A DNA stretch of 33,838 nucleotides, from IMG/VR virus record IMGVR_UViG_3300032313_000299, positions 1 to 33,838 of that record; one strand, 5' to 3'. The notes beneath the pieces were generated by a model. It saw nothing but the letters and a program-made list of their open reading frames with translations, searched no databases and had not been told where the DNA came from. This DNA is from a virus. Positions 1-8,434 of the stretch are shown piece by piece. Positions within the stretch are counted from its first letter, which is position 1, and the number at the start of each line of letters is the position of its first letter. Made by a program: the position numbers and the translations under genes.

Positions 1-123
1 AGAAGGCGCAAGAGAGTAAGGGCAAGCTATCTGCTACAGATTCACAAGCGGGATTATGTGCCACCCCAGGAATATGTCACGGCTGAAGAACTAGCGGAGC
101 TACGGAGAAACCTGCAAATTGGC
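1..123. repeat. Terminal direct repeat, left copy
   Basis: These 123 bases are identical to the last 123 bases (33716-33838). The reading frame entering from the right end continues in phase here and stops at 124-126, so joining the ends gives one intact gene. This indicates a circular assembly or a circularly permuted or terminally redundant phage genome. A short repeat of this size could be an assembler overlap rather than a physical terminal repeat. Confidence 0.95.
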
Positions 124-126
124 TAA
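1..126 (+). CDS. 3' end of the P-like replication gene (continues from 33838)
   Basis: This is the last 41 codons plus the TAA stop (124-126) of the gene that begins at 33323 and runs off the right end of the window. Positions 1-123 duplicate 33716-33838, so it is the same gene seen twice, not a second one. The C-terminal segment is rich in Arg, Lys and Glu (it contains RRRKRVRASYLLQ). It is immediately followed, with an 8-base overlap, by a small TTG-start gene. Confidence 0.8.
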   Translation, partial: RRRKRVRASYLLQIHKRDYVPPQEYVTAEELAELRRNLQIG

Positions 127-295
127 GGTTGACGGCAGCGCAGCGACCAACTTGATGTGCGACCTGATCCGCTATGACATGGGAATGATATCAATGAATG
201 ATATACGCAAGAATTGGGCCAAGGGTAAGTATGCTGGAGCGCCAAAAGGCTGGGCCATTTCTGCGATTGAATACGCAAAACGACAAAAAGCGTAA
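119..295 (+). CDS. Small hypothetical protein, 58 aa, TTG start
   Basis: An open frame starts at TTG 119, overlapping the stop of the P-like gene by 8 bases, and ends at TAA 293. The product begins MAKVDGSAATNLMCDL and has a basic C-terminus ending YAKRQKA. A GGAG at 104-107 lies 11 bases before the TTG. An alternative start is ATG 155, giving 46 aa. I do not recognise a family. The tight overlap suggests translational coupling with the replication gene. The start is less certain than the reading frame. Confidence 0.5.
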   Translation: MAKVDGSAATNLMCDLIRYDMGMISMNDIRKNWAKGKYAGAPKGWAISAIEYAKRQKA

Positions 296-304
296 TTGAT
301 TGAG

Positions 305-350
305 AAAAGTGCTTTACAGAATAAATCAGCATTTATATAAGAGGGCATCA
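305..350 (+). promoter_or_regulatory. Rightward promoter with palindromic -35 region (P-family copy 1)
   Basis: TTTACA at 313-318 and TATAAG at 336-341 are separated by exactly 17 bases. The 16-mer ATATAAGAGGGCATCA (335-350) recurs exactly on the minus strand at 28782-28797, also at a promoter position. AAAAGTGCTTTA at 305-316 is a near palindrome overlapping the -35 box. The gene-free interval 296-385 holds this promoter and a leader with a small GGGA-ATTA-TCCC dyad. It is probably the main promoter for the rightward genes from 386 on. Confidence 0.7.
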
Positions 351-385
351 GCAAGGGAATTATCCCGCCAATAAGGAGACTGATA

Positions 386-544
386 ATGATTATTGAACGT
401 GAACAATTTTGGCAAACTCGTTATCGCGGTGACAATGACAGCGAATATCAAATTTACCTTTCATGCGCGAACGACGGCAAGGGTGGCGACATTACTCGCA
501 ACGGCAGGCCGCTATTATCATATGATGAATGGTTAGAAGCTTGA
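386..544 (+). CDS. Small hypothetical protein, 52 aa
   Basis: The frame runs from ATG 386 to TGA 542-544, with a strong AAGGAG at 373-378 placed 7 bases before the start. The product begins MIIEREQFWQTRYRGDND and ends YDEWLEA. It is acidic, with no membrane segment and no motif I recognise. It is the first gene downstream of the 313-341 promoter, so it is likely among the most strongly transcribed rightward genes. A GC-rich hairpin follows the stop. Confidence 0.65.
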   Translation: MIIEREQFWQTRYRGDNDSEYQIYLSCANDGKGGDITRNGRPLLSYDEWLEA

Positions 545-550
545 ACTAAC

Positions 551-566
551 GGGGGCTTCGGCCCCC
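551..566 (+). promoter_or_regulatory. GC hairpin with TTCG tetraloop after the 52-aa gene
   Basis: GGGGGC-TTCG-GCCCCC forms a perfect 6-bp stem capped by a very stable UUCG loop, 6 bases after the TGA at 542-544. No T-run follows, so it is a poor intrinsic terminator. It may be an mRNA stabiliser, a processing barrier, or a partial attenuator that lowers expression of the genes from 607 onward. Confidence 0.6.
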
Positions 567-606
567 ACCAACCAGAGGCCATGCCTCGCCATACAGGAGA
601 ATAACA

Positions 607-852
607 ATGAGCCAGAACCTCACAGACCTCGCACAAGTCGCTATCGACGCGCTTAAAGCCTTCAACGCAGAACGTGATCGCCAGCAACGCGCATGGTCGC
701 AATCACGCTTCGGCAAGTCCTTCCGTGGCAATGGCCCAGATATATATGAGCATCAGCACATAGAGCTTCGGCAGGAGATTGTTCACTTCGACGAGCAGCC
801 ACTAGAGAGCCTGGAAGAAATGATGTGGCTTAAAGGGATGCAAGAGGCATGA
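607..852 (+). CDS. Hypothetical protein, 81 aa
   Basis: ATG 607 follows AGGAG at 595-599. The product is soluble, charged and probably helical, with an N-terminal stretch MSQNLTDLAQVAIDALKAF. There is no recognisable domain. Its stop overlaps the start of the next gene (ATGA type, 849-852), so the two are probably co-translated. The frame is convincing; the function is unknown. Confidence 0.65.
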   Translation: MSQNLTDLAQVAIDALKAFNAERDRQQRAWSQSRFGKSFRGNGPDIYEHQHIELRQEIVHFDEQPLESLEEMMWLKGMQEA

Positions 853-1079
853 CGCCATCAAAGCTTAAACTAGCTAGGATATATTTAGGCTACAGCCTGA
901 GCGATATGGCTGATGCGTTGCGCCTGTCTCAAACGACAGGTGCGACCACCATCCGCAAGATGGAATCTGGAAAGGTAAACATCACTGGGCCTATAATGGT
1001 TGCAGTCGATGCTATGGTAAAGGGTTACGACCCGTTTTGTTATCTTGACGAGGGGTATGATGATGACGCACTCGAATGA
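849..1079 (+). CDS. XRE-like helix-turn-helix protein, 76 aa
   Basis: Residues about 5-45 read like an XRE/Cro-type helix-turn-helix: KLARIYLGYSLSDMADALR, followed by TTIRKMESGKVNITGP. The pattern of a short helix, a turn, and a recognition helix with an R-x-x-E-x-G motif is typical of the family. The C-terminus is acidic (DDDALE). A DNA-binding regulatory role in middle expression is inferred. It lies in a chain of overlapping small genes and overlaps the DUF3310 start by 17 bases. Confidence 0.6.
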   Translation: MTPSKLKLARIYLGYSLSDMADALRLSQTTGATTIRKMESGKVNITGPIMVAVDAMVKGYDPFCYLDEGYDDDALE

Positions 1080-1296
1080 CCACCAAGTAGGCGGTGACCA
1101 CTACACATCAAAGGAAGTGCAGCCCTGGGATGCAATGGAAGCATGGATGTCAAAAGAGGCATTTGCTGGATTTTTACATGGAAATTGTATAAAGTATCTG
1201 GCGAGATATAAGGACAAGAACGGGGTTGAAGACCTGAAGAAGTGCCAGCACTACCTCACAAAGCTTATTGAGGTGGAATATAGACACGATGACTGA
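1063..1296 (+). CDS. DUF3310 protein (T7 gp1.7-like), 77 aa
   Basis: The product has the DUF3310 signature: HYTSKEVQPWDAMEAW near the N-terminus, then FLHGNCIKYLARYKDKNG and an H-Y-L-x-K-L-I-E end. This family includes phage T7 gp1.7, a nucleotide kinase, and is common in phage nucleotide-metabolism regions. Three consecutive ATG codons occur at 1057, 1060 and 1063. The last is best spaced from GAGGGG at 1050-1055, so it is used here. The start overlaps the upstream HTH gene. Confidence 0.8.
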   Translation: MTHSNDHQVGGDHYTSKEVQPWDAMEAWMSKEAFAGFLHGNCIKYLARYKDKNGVEDLKKCQHYLTKLIEVEYRHDD

Positions 1297-1338
1297 GATG
1301 TTCTAAAAGGTTTCCACCAGACCTTATTGGAAGCTGAG

Positions 1339-2550
1339 ATGACACCTAAAATTGAAATGCGCTCCGTCGCAGACTTAATCCCATATGCCGCCAACAGCCG
1401 CACGCACAGCGATGCACAGGTAGCGCAGATCGCAGCCAGCATAAAAGAGTTTGGCTGGACTAACCCCATACTGATAGATGGCGATAACACCATCATTGCG
1501 GGACACGGACGCCTACTGGCAGCAAGGAAGCTTGGCCTAGAAGAAGTGCCAGCAATCATCCTTGACCATCTGTCAAAGGCCCAGCAACGCGCCCTAGTGA
1601 TAGCAGACAACCAGCTTGCCCTAAACGCAGGGTGGAACATGGATATGCTGAAGGCGGAGATTGAAGACCTAAACCTAGAGAACTTCGATATTAACCTACT
1701 GGGCTTTGACGAAAAGTTTCTTGATGGGTTGCTAGAGCCAGAACCAACGGCAGGACTGACCGACGAGGACGCTGTTCCTGATGTGCCTGAAATACCAAAG
1801 ACAGTGCCAGGTGACGTTTGGGTTCTAGGCAATCACAGATTGATGTGCGGTGATAGCACGAGCGTTGATGCGCTTGAAAAGCTAACTGAAGGTAACCTGG
1901 TCGATATGTGGTTGACCGATCCACCGTATAACGTGGCATATGAGGGTGGGACAAAGAAAAAGCTCACAATACAGAACGACAGCATGGGCGACGATGACTT
2001 CCGGCAATTTTTGCGGGATTCATATACCGCTGCTGATTCCGTCATGAAGCGAGGTGCAGTGTTTTATATTTGGCACGCTGATTCGGAGGGTTACAATTTT
2101 CGTGGCGCAGCCAAAGATACTGGATGGCAAGTGCGTCAATGTTTAATCTGGAAGAAGTCCTCATTGGTTATGGGCAGACAAGACTATCATTGGATGCATG
2201 AGCCTTGTCTTTACGGATGGAAGGAAGGTGCTGCACATCTATGGGCAGCGGATAGGAAGCAAACCACTATCCTTGAGTTTAACAAGCCAAGCCGCAACGG
2301 TGAGCATCCAACCATGAAACCAGTTGAGTTGTTTGAATATCAATTGCTCAACAACACCAAGGGCGCTGATATAGTCCTGGACAGCTTCGGTGGATCTGGA
2401 ACAACAATCATCGCTGCTCAAAAGCACGGACGTTACGCTCGTCTTATGGAACTAGACCCGAAATACTGTGACGTAATCATCAAGCGTTGGCAGGACTTCA
2501 CAGGCAAGGAAGCTATCCACGCTGAGACGGGAGAGACATTCAATGGCTGA
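1339..2550 (+). CDS. ParB-like nuclease domain fused to DNA methyltransferase, 403 aa
   Basis: The N-terminal part (about residues 1-110) is a ParB/Srx fold with the GHGRLLAARK motif. The C-terminal part is a class-beta DNA methyltransferase: TDPPYN (catalytic DPPY) near residue 194, then HPTMKP and DSFGGSGTT (the SAM-binding FxGxG-like motif) near residue 355. It probably methylates adenine N6 or cytosine N4 in a short DNA motif, protecting phage DNA or marking packaging substrate. ATG 1339 is preferred; TTG 1327 is possible in frame. Its stop overlaps terS, so it is co-expressed with packaging genes. Confidence 0.88.
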   Translation: MTPKIEMRSVADLIPYAANSRTHSDAQVAQIAASIKEFGWTNPILIDGDNTIIAGHGRLLAARKLGLEEVPAIILDHLSKAQQRALVIADNQLALNAGWNMDMLKAEIEDLNLENFDINLLGFDEKFLDGLLEPEPTAGLTDEDAVPDVPEIPKTVPGDVWVLGNHRLMCGDSTSVDALEKLTEGNLVDMWLTDPPYNVAYEGGTKKKLTIQNDSMGDDDFRQFLRDSYTAADSVMKRGAVFYIWHADSEGYNFRGAAKDTGWQVRQCLIWKKSSLVMGRQDYHWMHEPCLYGWKEGAAHLWAADRKQTTILEFNKPSRNGEHPTMKPVELFEYQLLNNTKGADIVLDSFGGSGTTIIAAQKHGRYARLMELDPKYCDVIIKRWQDFTGKEAIHAETGETFNG

Positions 2551-2941
2551 TGTTAAGCTAACCGCAAAGCAGGAAGCATTCGCTCAAGCCATAGCTGATG
2601 GCATGGGACAAGCAGACGCTTATCGAATGGCTTATGATGCTGAAGGCATGAAAGATAACACCGTTTATCCCAAAGCTTCTCGTATGATGAACGAGGGCAA
2701 GATAAGGGCAAGAGTTGATGAATTAAAATCTCAGGTAGCTGAGAAGCAACTGTGGTCTCGTGAAATGTCTGTCAAAGCACTTGTACAAGCTTATCGTGAA
2801 GGCTCTGGAGCGGTGAAGGTATCGGCAGTCAAAGAGTTAAACGCGATGCACGGATACAACGAACCTTCAAAGCTAAACATAACTGGCAGCATGATCCAAC
2901 GCATCCAACGCGAAGTGATCGATGACAACGCTGAAGATTAA
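2543..2941 (+). CDS. terS: Terminase small subunit, 132 aa
   Basis: The N-terminus KLTAKQEAFAQAIADGM followed by ADAYRMAYDA matches the terminase small subunit (Terminase_2) helix-turn-helix DNA-recognition region. A helical oligomerisation part and a C-terminal tail follow. The protein binds viral DNA at the packaging site and recruits the large subunit. It overlaps the methyltransferase stop by 8 bases and terL by 20 bases, a typical terS-terL arrangement. Confidence 0.9.
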   Translation: MADVKLTAKQEAFAQAIADGMGQADAYRMAYDAEGMKDNTVYPKASRMMNEGKIRARVDELKSQVAEKQLWSREMSVKALVQAYREGSGAVKVSAVKELNAMHGYNEPSKLNITGSMIQRIQREVIDDNAED

Positions 2942-4145
2942 AACCCCGCGATGGTTCAAGCCATTCCTAAAGCCTAGCCGCTATAAAGGCGCGCATGGTG
3001 GCCGTGGATCAGGCAAGAGCCATGCCTTCGCTGAGATGGTTATTGAAGCGCACGTAATGGATCAGCGGCGCAGAACAGTTTGCGTCCGTGAGATACAGAA
3101 GTCGCTATCGCAATCGGTCAAGCGTTTGCTGGAGCTAAAGATTGAGCAGCTGGGTGTTCAGGATTACTTCGAAATTCAGGAAGCGCAAATCAAGTCACGG
3201 CATGGCGATGGCCTAATCATCTTCCAAGGGATGCAGAACCACACAGCCGATTCCATCAAGTCGCTGGAAGGTTATGACTGCGCCTGGGTGGAAGAATCAC
3301 AAACGCTATCGCAGCGTTCGCTCGACCTATTGCGGCCGACAATCCGTAAGCCAGACAGCGAGCTATGGTTCACATGGAACCCACTGAACAGCACTGACCC
3401 GATTGATATGCTGCTGCGAGGCCCAAGCCCACCGCCTGACGCTATCGTTGCCCAGGTAAACTATCGGGACAACCCCTGGTTCCCTGACGTGCTAAAAGCA
3501 GAAATGGAATACGACAGGGATAGAGACCCTGACAAATACAAGCACGTTTGGCTGGGTAGTTATGCATCCAACAGCGAGGCCCGTGTATTCCGCAACTGGA
3601 AGATAGAGGACTTCGAAACACCGGATGACGCAACGCATCGCTTTGGCGCTGACTGGGGCTTTGCATCTGACCCTACAGTCCTGATCCGCTGCCATGTGGT
3701 TGGCCGCACAATCTATGTTGACCACGAAGCCTATCGCGTTGGCTGTGAGATTATGGACACGCCAGACCTGTTCTTCACTGTGCCGGACTCTGAGAAGTGG
3801 CCTATCGTTGCTGATAGCGCTAGACCTGAAACAATTAGTCACATGAGGAAACACGGCTTTCCAAAGATTATGCCAGCAGTAAAAGGGCCTAAGTCTGTAG
3901 AGGAAGGCGTCGAATGGTTGAAGTCATACGACATCGTTGTTCACCCTCGCTGCCAGCATACGATTGACGAATTAACGTGCTATAGTTACAAAACAGACCC
4001 CTTGACAGGTCAGGTCTTGCCCATTTTGGCGGATCGTGATAATCACCTAATTGATGCACTTCGCTACGCCTGCGAGGCCATACGTCGAGCAGTTGTTCCA
4101 AAGACTTTTGACGTTCAACCCTTGGCAACTGTGAGTAAATGGTAA
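2922..4145 (+). CDS. terL: Terminase large subunit, 407 aa
   Basis: Walker A GGRGSGKS is at residues 26-33 and Walker B YDCAWVEE at about 115-125. The C-terminal RNase H-like nuclease has FGADWGF near residue 243, ADSARPE near 300 and the late acidic motif DRDNHLIDALRYA near 380. Together these match the Terminase_3 type packaging motor, which pumps and cuts DNA at the portal. At about 400 aa it is shorter than P22 gp2, so the motor is not of the P22 type although the head genes are. It starts within terS. Confidence 0.93.
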   Translation: MTTLKIKTPRWFKPFLKPSRYKGAHGGRGSGKSHAFAEMVIEAHVMDQRRRTVCVREIQKSLSQSVKRLLELKIEQLGVQDYFEIQEAQIKSRHGDGLIIFQGMQNHTADSIKSLEGYDCAWVEESQTLSQRSLDLLRPTIRKPDSELWFTWNPLNSTDPIDMLLRGPSPPPDAIVAQVNYRDNPWFPDVLKAEMEYDRDRDPDKYKHVWLGSYASNSEARVFRNWKIEDFETPDDATHRFGADWGFASDPTVLIRCHVVGRTIYVDHEAYRVGCEIMDTPDLFFTVPDSEKWPIVADSARPETISHMRKHGFPKIMPAVKGPKSVEEGVEWLKSYDIVVHPRCQHTIDELTCYSYKTDPLTGQVLPILADRDNHLIDALRYACEAIRRAVVPKTFDVQPLATVSKW

Positions 4146-6218
4146 ATGGCACGACTGAATAGAGAACAAAGGTTTGCGAACATCCATCAACAGGCGATGG
4201 TAGAGTTCGACCGCGTTCAATCGTCGGTTCGTGATGAGCGCCTGCAATGCCTCCAAGACAGACGTTTCTATTCAATCGCTGGCGCACAGTGGGAAGGCCC
4301 ACTAGGTGAGCAATACGAAAACAAGCCACGTTTCGAGGTAAACAAGATTCACCTTAGCGTCATTCGTATCATCAACGAATATCGTAATAACCGCATTGCT
4401 GTAGACTTCGTAAGCAAAGATGGTGAAGCAAACGACAAGCTAACCGAAACGTGCAACGGTCTCTATCGTGCAGACGAACGGGATAGCGGCGCTGAAGAAG
4501 CATACGACAACGCTTTTGAAGAAGCAGTCGGCGGTGGCTTTGGCGCATGGCGCTTACGCACTACTTACGAAGATGATGAGAACGATGAGGACGAACGCCA
4601 GCGCATCCGCATAGAACCAATCTATGACGCTGATAGCTCCGTGTTCTTCGACATCGATGCAAAGCGCCAGGACAAGGCTGACGCAAAGTATTGCTTCGTT
4701 CTGTATTCCATGACCTATGAGGCTTACAAAGCTGAATGGAATGATGACCCAACAACCTGGCCGAAGATTATTCACCAGTATGAGTTCGACTGGGATACGC
4801 CTGACATTGTGTTCGTGGCTGAGTATTACCGCGTTGAAGAAACCCGCGAGACTGTCCGCATCTTCCTGACAATCCAAGGCGAAGAAGAACGCTACACGCA
4901 AGCCGACTTCGACGCAGACGAAACGCTAGAGGAAACTCTTGCTGCTGTTGGAACTGTAGAGGTTCGCCAGAAGCGTATTAAGCGGAAGCGCGTCCGCAAG
5001 TACATCATGAGCGGTGGCGGCATCCTTGATGACATGGGCTACATCGCTGGCAAGAACATTCCTATCGTTCCTGTCTATGGCAAACGGTGGTTCGTTGATA
5101 ACGTCGAGCGTTGCATGGGCCATGTTCGCCTTGCCAAAGATGCACAGCGCCTGAAGAACATGCAGCTATCGAAGCTGGGTGAGATCAGTGCGCTTTCATC
5201 CATTGAAAAGCCTATCCTGCTTCCTGAACAAGTCTCAGGCCATCAGGTGATGTGGGCAGAGGATAACCTCCGCAACTATCCTTACCTGTTGGTCAATCCA
5301 ATCACTGGGCCAAACGGCGAGACAACTCCTGCTGGCCCATTGGCTTACACTAAGTCCGCTGCGATTCCACCAGCGATGGCTGCGCTGCTTCAGATCACTG
5401 AGCAAGACATGGCTGAGATACTGGGCAACAACCAGCAAGCCGACAAGATGGTCAGCGGTATCAGCGGCAAGGCTGTTGAGCTTATCCAGACCCGCTTGGA
5501 TATGCAGACGTTCATCTACATGAGCAACATGGCTAAGGCTGTGCGTCGGTGTGGTGAGATTTGGCTGTCTATGTCCAAGGACATCTACGTTGAAGAAAAG
5601 CGCAAAATGAAAACTGTTGGCGCTATGGAAGAAGTTGGTTCGATTGAACTGATGAAGCCACAGATCGACGAAGAAACAGGCGAACTGATTTACGAAAACA
5701 ACCTAGGCGATGCCTTGTTTGATGTTGCCGTTGACGTTGGCCCATCGTCGAGCAGCCGTCGTGACGCAACAGTCCGTGCGCTTACAGGCATGATGCAAGT
5801 TACCAGTGACCCAACAACCCAACAGGTTCTGCAATCAATGGCGATTATGAACATGGAAGGCGAAGGCATTGGCGACATAAAGGAATACTTCCGCAAGCAG
5901 TTAGTCCAGATGGGCGTATTGCAGCCAAGCGAAGAAGAACAGCAGCAGATGATGGAAGCTCAGGCTAACGTTCAGCAAGACGCACAGACCACCTATCTTT
6001 TGGCTGAAGCCGCTAAGTCACAGGCTCAAGCCATCCAAGCACAAGCTAACACTGAATACACCTTGGCACGTTCTGAAGAAACGAAGGCCAAGACTATTCA
6101 AACACTATCAAGCGTTGATATAGACGAGCGCAAGTCCGCTATTGAGACGGCTGAAAAGATTGGGGCTGCAATCCAGCCGCAAACGAATGTGGTTCCACCC
6201 TCCACACAATTTGGGTGA
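4146..6218 (+). CDS. P22-type portal protein, 690 aa
   Basis: The length and the N-terminal region (DRRFYSIAGAQWEG, then NKIHLSVIRIINEYRNNRI) match the P22 gp1 portal family, which forms the dodecameric DNA channel at the head vertex. A middle basic-acidic region, a long C-terminal helical part with QAQAIQAQAN, and a Gln/Ala-rich end fit the wing, stem and barrel plan. It starts 1 base after the terL stop and is followed by the scaffold gene after 17 bases. The family is confidently assigned. Confidence 0.92.
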   Translation: MARLNREQRFANIHQQAMVEFDRVQSSVRDERLQCLQDRRFYSIAGAQWEGPLGEQYENKPRFEVNKIHLSVIRIINEYRNNRIAVDFVSKDGEANDKLTETCNGLYRADERDSGAEEAYDNAFEEAVGGGFGAWRLRTTYEDDENDEDERQRIRIEPIYDADSSVFFDIDAKRQDKADAKYCFVLYSMTYEAYKAEWNDDPTTWPKIIHQYEFDWDTPDIVFVAEYYRVEETRETVRIFLTIQGEEERYTQADFDADETLEETLAAVGTVEVRQKRIKRKRVRKYIMSGGGILDDMGYIAGKNIPIVPVYGKRWFVDNVERCMGHVRLAKDAQRLKNMQLSKLGEISALSSIEKPILLPEQVSGHQVMWAEDNLRNYPYLLVNPITGPNGETTPAGPLAYTKSAAIPPAMAALLQITEQDMAEILGNNQQADKMVSGISGKAVELIQTRLDMQTFIYMSNMAKAVRRCGEIWLSMSKDIYVEEKRKMKTVGAMEEVGSIELMKPQIDEETGELIYENNLGDALFDVAVDVGPSSSSRRDATVRALTGMMQVTSDPTTQQVLQSMAIMNMEGEGIGDIKEYFRKQLVQMGVLQPSEEEQQQMMEAQANVQQDAQTTYLLAEAAKSQAQAIQAQANTEYTLARSEETKAKTIQTLSSVDIDERKSAIETAEKIGAAIQPQTNVVPPSTQFG

Positions 6219-6235
6219 GTTAATGGGGTTAAAAC

Positions 6236-7090
6236 ATGAAAACGGCAGAACAGGATAACGACGACATCAACACAATCGACATCGACACAGACATCAACGA
6301 CCAAGCAGACGATGAGACCAATTCCATCGACCTGGATGATGATGAGGAAGAAGATGAAGATGAAGTCGTAATATCTATCGGAGAGGAATCGCCACCTCAA
6401 GATGAAGAAGTTCGTGCGCCTGCTTGGGTGCGTGAATTGCGTAAATCAAATCGGGAAAAAGAGCGGAAGATACGAGAACTGGAAGCAAAGCTTAATACGA
6501 CAGCAACTGAGACCAAGCCGGTTGCACTAGTAGCAAAGCCAACGCTTGAAAATTGCGATTATGATTCCGACGAGTACGAACAAAAGCTTGCTGAATGGTA
6601 TGAGCATAAACGCGAACACGATGCAGCAGAAGCCAATGCAGCGGCGCAGCGAGATGCTGAGTCTAAAGCATGGCAGGATAAGCTTGATTCCTATGCGAAG
6701 GCTAAGTCATCGCTAAGGGTGCGGGATTACGACGAAGCTGAAGCGACGGCTTTAGATACGTTCAACGTCACGCAACAAGGGATAGTTCTACAAGGCTCTG
6801 ACAACCCCGCTTTACTGATCTACGCGATTGGCAAAAGCACCAAGCGAGCTAAGGAACTTGCAGCAATCACCGACCCCGTGAAGTTTGCCTTTGCGGTAGC
6901 AAAACTGGAGACTCAGTTGAAAGTAACGAACCGAAGGGCAGCAACCTCGCCAGAACGTACAATCACCACAAGCGGTGGGCGTGTGTCTGGCTCCATTGAT
7001 TCACAACTTGAACGGTTACGCGCTGAAGCCTTGAAGACCGGAGACTTGTCAAAGGTCATGGCTTACAAGCGTAACAAAAAGAAAACCTAA
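6236..7090 (+). CDS. Scaffolding protein, 284 aa
   Basis: The position between portal and coat, the very acidic N-terminus (including DDDEEEDEDEVV), the coiled-coil charged middle, and the basic C-terminus ending AYKRNKKKT all match a P22 gp8-like scaffolding protein. In P22 the basic C-terminal hairpin binds coat subunits and the protein leaves after assembly. Sequence similarity is weak by eye, so the call rests on composition and gene order. P22 gp8 is 303 aa, close to this length. Confidence 0.8.
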   Translation: MKTAEQDNDDINTIDIDTDINDQADDETNSIDLDDDEEEDEDEVVISIGEESPPQDEEVRAPAWVRELRKSNREKERKIRELEAKLNTTATETKPVALVAKPTLENCDYDSDEYEQKLAEWYEHKREHDAAEANAAAQRDAESKAWQDKLDSYAKAKSSLRVRDYDEAEATALDTFNVTQQGIVLQGSDNPALLIYAIGKSTKRAKELAAITDPVKFAFAVAKLETQLKVTNRRAATSPERTITTSGGRVSGSIDSQLERLRAEALKTGDLSKVMAYKRNKKKT

Positions 7091-7114
7091 TTTAGAAAGA
7101 ATAGGGAATTAAAT

Positions 7115-8389
7115 ATGGCTAACGCTTTTTCGAAAGAAGAAATTGTTGCCTTTGAGAACATCCTCGAAGGCTTCAACGATGCTTTGATCCTGTCAAAGAA
7201 CATCAACATCTACAACACCAACGGCGTAACTATGGAACGCGCTCGTGACACCATGTGGCGTCCGCAACCATATATCGCTCAGTCGTTCACTCGTACCATC
7301 GGCAGCACCATTGCTTCCGACGTTCAGACAATGACTCAGCTTTCCGTGCCTTCGACACTTGGTTTCAGCCCATGCTCTGCTTGGCAGATGGATGCGCTCG
7401 AACTGCGTGACGCATTGCAGGAAGATCGTTTGGGCGCTGCTGCAAAGCAGAAGCTTGCTTCGGACATCAACCTTTCCGTTATGGATTTGGCTGCTGCTCA
7501 GGGTACACTTGTTGTTGACGTATCAACTGCTGCTGGCAACTATGATGACATCGCACTTTGCGACAGCATCATGAACGAACAGGGCGTTATGGCTGAAGAT
7601 CGTTACCTCGCTTTGTCGAGCCGCGATTACAACGGCATGGCTGGCAACTTGGCAGTAGCGACTCGTTCGTTCACTGGCACGAAGTCATCCAACGCTTACG
7701 AGCGTTCGTATGTTGGCCCAGTAGCTGGCTTTGAAACCTACAAGCTTGATTACGCTAACCGTTGTAATGCAAACTCGGCAACCCGCACGATTGCAACCAA
7801 CGGCTCTCAGGTTCGTTACGTTCCACAAGCAACTACCTCCAGCGTTGCAGGCGTTCTGAACGTAGACAACCGCTATCAGACTGTCACTGTCTCCTCGACA
7901 ACTGGCATTCTTGCTGGCGATGCGTTCACGATCACTGGTATTGAAGCTGTCCACCACATCACGAAGCGCAGCACAGGTCAGTTGAAGACCTTCCGCGTTA
8001 TCTCGATTGACAGCGGCACAACCATGACCATCAGCCCGCCAATCATCGGCGCTAACTCGTCACCAACTGATGCTGAACAGCAGTATCAGAACGTGTATGT
8101 TGCATCGACTTCGGCAACTGCATCGTTGAACTTCCTCAACACCACTGCATCGAACATCAACCCGTTCTGGCGCAAGGATTCAATCGAACTCCTCCCAGGC
8201 CGTTATGCTGTTCCAGATGGCGCTGGCGTTGACGTTCTTCGTGCTGCTACAGATCAGGGCATCGAATTGGTCATGACCAAGAAGTTCGATCCACTGACCT
8301 TCCAGACGCTTTACACGCTCGACACATTGTACGGCGTTGTAATGACGAATCCGGAAATGGCCGGAATACTTTTGTTCAATCAGACTTGA
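7115..8389 (+). CDS. P22-type major capsid (coat) protein, 424 aa
   Basis: The length is close to P22 gp5 (430 aa). The N-terminal region (FEDALILSK-like start, RARDTMWRPQPYIAQ) and the end KKFDPLTFQTLYTLDTLYG match the P22 coat family, HK97 fold with an inserted I-domain. The stretch at about residues 225-345, with QTVTVSSTTGILAGDAFTI, is likely that I-domain. A short leader with GGGAATTAAAT lies before the ATG. Codon use is strongly biased to a small codon set, as expected for the most abundant protein. Confidence 0.92.
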   Translation: MANAFSKEEIVAFENILEGFNDALILSKNINIYNTNGVTMERARDTMWRPQPYIAQSFTRTIGSTIASDVQTMTQLSVPSTLGFSPCSAWQMDALELRDALQEDRLGAAAKQKLASDINLSVMDLAAAQGTLVVDVSTAAGNYDDIALCDSIMNEQGVMAEDRYLALSSRDYNGMAGNLAVATRSFTGTKSSNAYERSYVGPVAGFETYKLDYANRCNANSATRTIATNGSQVRYVPQATTSSVAGVLNVDNRYQTVTVSSTTGILAGDAFTITGIEAVHHITKRSTGQLKTFRVISIDSGTTMTISPPIIGANSSPTDAEQQYQNVYVASTSATASLNFLNTTASNINPFWRKDSIELLPGRYAVPDGAGVDVLRAATDQGIELVMTKKFDPLTFQTLYTLDTLYGVVMTNPEMAGILLFNQT

Positions 8390-8434
8390 TTGAATAGGAT
8401 AATACCGCTATGGTTTCTGAAAGGAGAACATAGC

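Noticed and set aside
581-604. A 7-codon open frame (MPRHTGE) ending just before the 607 gene
   Set aside because: It has no ribosome site of its own and contains the AGGAG of the next gene; probably chance.
1251-1832. Long minus-strand frame of 193 codons
   Set aside because: It lies opposite the DUF3310 and methyltransferase genes, has Ser/Arg-rich shadow composition, and no ribosome site.
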